A stretch of 13,342 nt of DNA. It comes from Methyloprofundus sp. (GTDB lineage Bacteria; Pseudomonadota; Gammaproteobacteria; Methylococcales; Methylomonadaceae). A program made the translations under genes and the position numbers. Every line of letters starts with the position of its first letter. Positions within the stretch are counted from its first letter, which is position 1. Positions 13,041 through 13,342 of this stretch are shown here, piece by piece. The stretch spans positions 1 to 13,342 of the forward strand of contig DAOVWV010000018.1 in NCBI GenBank assembly GCA_030636485.1, written 5' to 3'. Under the pieces are notes generated by a model, which saw nothing but the letters and a program-made list of their open reading frames with translations, ran no database searches and had not been told where the DNA came from.

Positions 13041-13069
13041 AATATAATTACATTGTAGTTATAAGTCAA
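13041..13069 (-). promoter_or_regulatory. Strong brnTA promoter, predicted leaderless
   Basis: On the minus strand TTGACT (13064-13069, 5/6) and TATATT (13041-13046, 5/6) are separated by exactly 17 bp. The -10 ends six bases before the brnT ATG, so transcription should begin at or very near the start codon. Confidence 0.72.
13044..13062. promoter_or_regulatory. Likely BrnA operator in the brnTA promoter
   Basis: ATAATTACATTGTAGTTAT is a 19-bp inverted repeat (nine-base arms around a central base, one mismatched pair). It fills the spacer between the -35 and -10 boxes and overlaps the -10, an ideal place for repression by an RHH antitoxin. Confidence 0.55.
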
Positions 13070-13157
13070 GAACGATTTAGGCTGAAATAATAAGGCTGAA
13101 AAATGGAGGTTCTTAAATTCCAAGTTAGACTGCTCTTTATTCAAAACCATAAATCAA

Positions 13158-13175
13158 AGACTTGCCCCCATACCT
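13158..13175. repeat. Degenerate copy of the dispersed repeat upstream of brnT
   Basis: AGACTTGCCCCCATACCT resembles AGTCTGCCCCCTATTCCT, sharing TGCCCCC and similar flanks with small shifts. Similarity is modest, so its membership in the family is tentative. Confidence 0.3.
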
Positions 13176-13194
13176 TTCTGCCAACGGTCGGCTA

Positions 13195-13212
13195 AACCAA
13201 ATTGTTTGGCAT
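13195..13212 (-). terminator. Short hairpin after the right-edge gene
   Basis: Just after the stop of the right-edge frame, the minus strand reads CCAAA-CAA-TTTGG followed by TTTA (stem at 13197-13201 and 13205-13209). It is short and AT-rich, a weak intrinsic terminator at best. Confidence 0.25.
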
Positions 13213-13341
13213 TTATAACACACTATTAACAATAGAATTCAATACTGCTCCACCCTTAGTCGTATGCAACCAAATAAATACACCAACATTTAAGACCACT
13301 GTGACCCAGAATACCCCCCTAAAATCTTGTTTTTTTGATTT
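13213..13341 (-). CDS. C-terminal 42 residues of a probable membrane protein, cut by the right edge
   Basis: A minus-strand frame enters from the right edge and ends at TAA 13215-13213. It reads KSKKQDFRG, then a hydrophobic stretch VFWVTVVLNVGVFIWLHT long enough for one membrane helix, then KGGAVLNSIVNSVL. The positively charged start and the clean helix suggest real coding sequence rather than chance, but 42 codons is little evidence. I do not recognise the family. A weak hairpin follows the stop. The gene is on the same strand as brnTA and about 180 bp upstream of it. Confidence 0.45.
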   Translation of the reverse strand, partial: KSKKQDFRGVFWVTVVLNVGVFIWLHTTKGGAVLNSIVNSVL

Positions 13342-13342
13342 A

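Noticed and set aside
11366..13190. Integron attC-like sites (repeated GCCAAC near 11369, 11659 and 13179)
   Set aside because: The motifs do not fit the RYYYAAC/GTTRRRY arms, no paired long imperfect palindromes are seen, and the modules face both directions.
1..13342. CRISPR arrays, tRNA or rRNA genes
   Set aside because: No regularly spaced repeats and no cloverleaf or rRNA-like stretches were recognised on either strand by eye. A dedicated covariance search was not possible here.

Overview
The window reads as chromosomal DNA from a gammaproteobacterium with moderate to low G+C. The evidence is a ComM/YifB-type Mg-chelatase-like ATPase, an MsrB plus M18 aminopeptidase pair, and two GGDEF-EAL proteins of proteobacterial style. 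The genus cannot be named from sequence alone. The left part is core-like and the right part is an accessory toxin-antitoxin (TA) island.

Left to right: (1) bases 1-1117, minus strand, hold the first 372 codons of an AT-rich unknown protein that runs off the left edge and enters a coiled coil. (2) 1168-2682, minus, is an intact comM. (3) 2830-5016, minus, is a membrane-anchored PAS-PAS-GGDEF-EAL c-di-GMP protein with an intact inhibitory site. (4) 5017-5446 is a 430-base divergent intergenic region. It carries a 163-bp miniature transposon-like element with 15-bp terminal inverted repeats and a perfect 8-bp target duplication, then a 44-nt hairpin and a 12-bp perfect inverted repeat. (5) 5447-7137, plus, is msrB and an M18 aminopeptidase (apeB) overlapping by ATGA. 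(6) 7276-9123, plus, is a soluble GAF-GGDEF-EAL protein that lacks the inhibitory site.

(7) 9162-13034 packs four different type II TA modules into 3.9 kb: yefM-yoeB (minus), hipBA (plus, divergent from yefM), higBA (minus) and brnTA (minus). All four look intact. Each has its own promoter and a recognisable palindromic operator: TTGTACAA for yefM, two 18-bp TATTCC-N6-GGAATA-type sites for hipBA, CTCCC-N5-GGGAG for higBA and a 19-bp imperfect palindrome for brnTA. An 18-bp identical repeat (AGTCTGCCCCCTATTCCT) brackets higBA. Degenerate relatives lie downstream of hipA and upstream of brnT, so the right-hand modules look like units separated by a dispersed, REP-like repeat. (8) 13213-13341, minus, is a probable C-terminus of a membrane protein entering from the right edge.

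The two GGDEF-EAL genes flank the oxidative-repair/peptidase operon and may make this a signalling and stress locus, but direct co-regulation is not visible. No rRNA, tRNA, CRISPR array, integrase or full transposase was found. The most noteworthy items are the miniature element with target duplication next to the PAS-GGDEF-EAL promoter, the 50-bp phasing of the hipBA operator half-sites, the predicted leaderless brnT transcript, and the repeat-bounded TA array.
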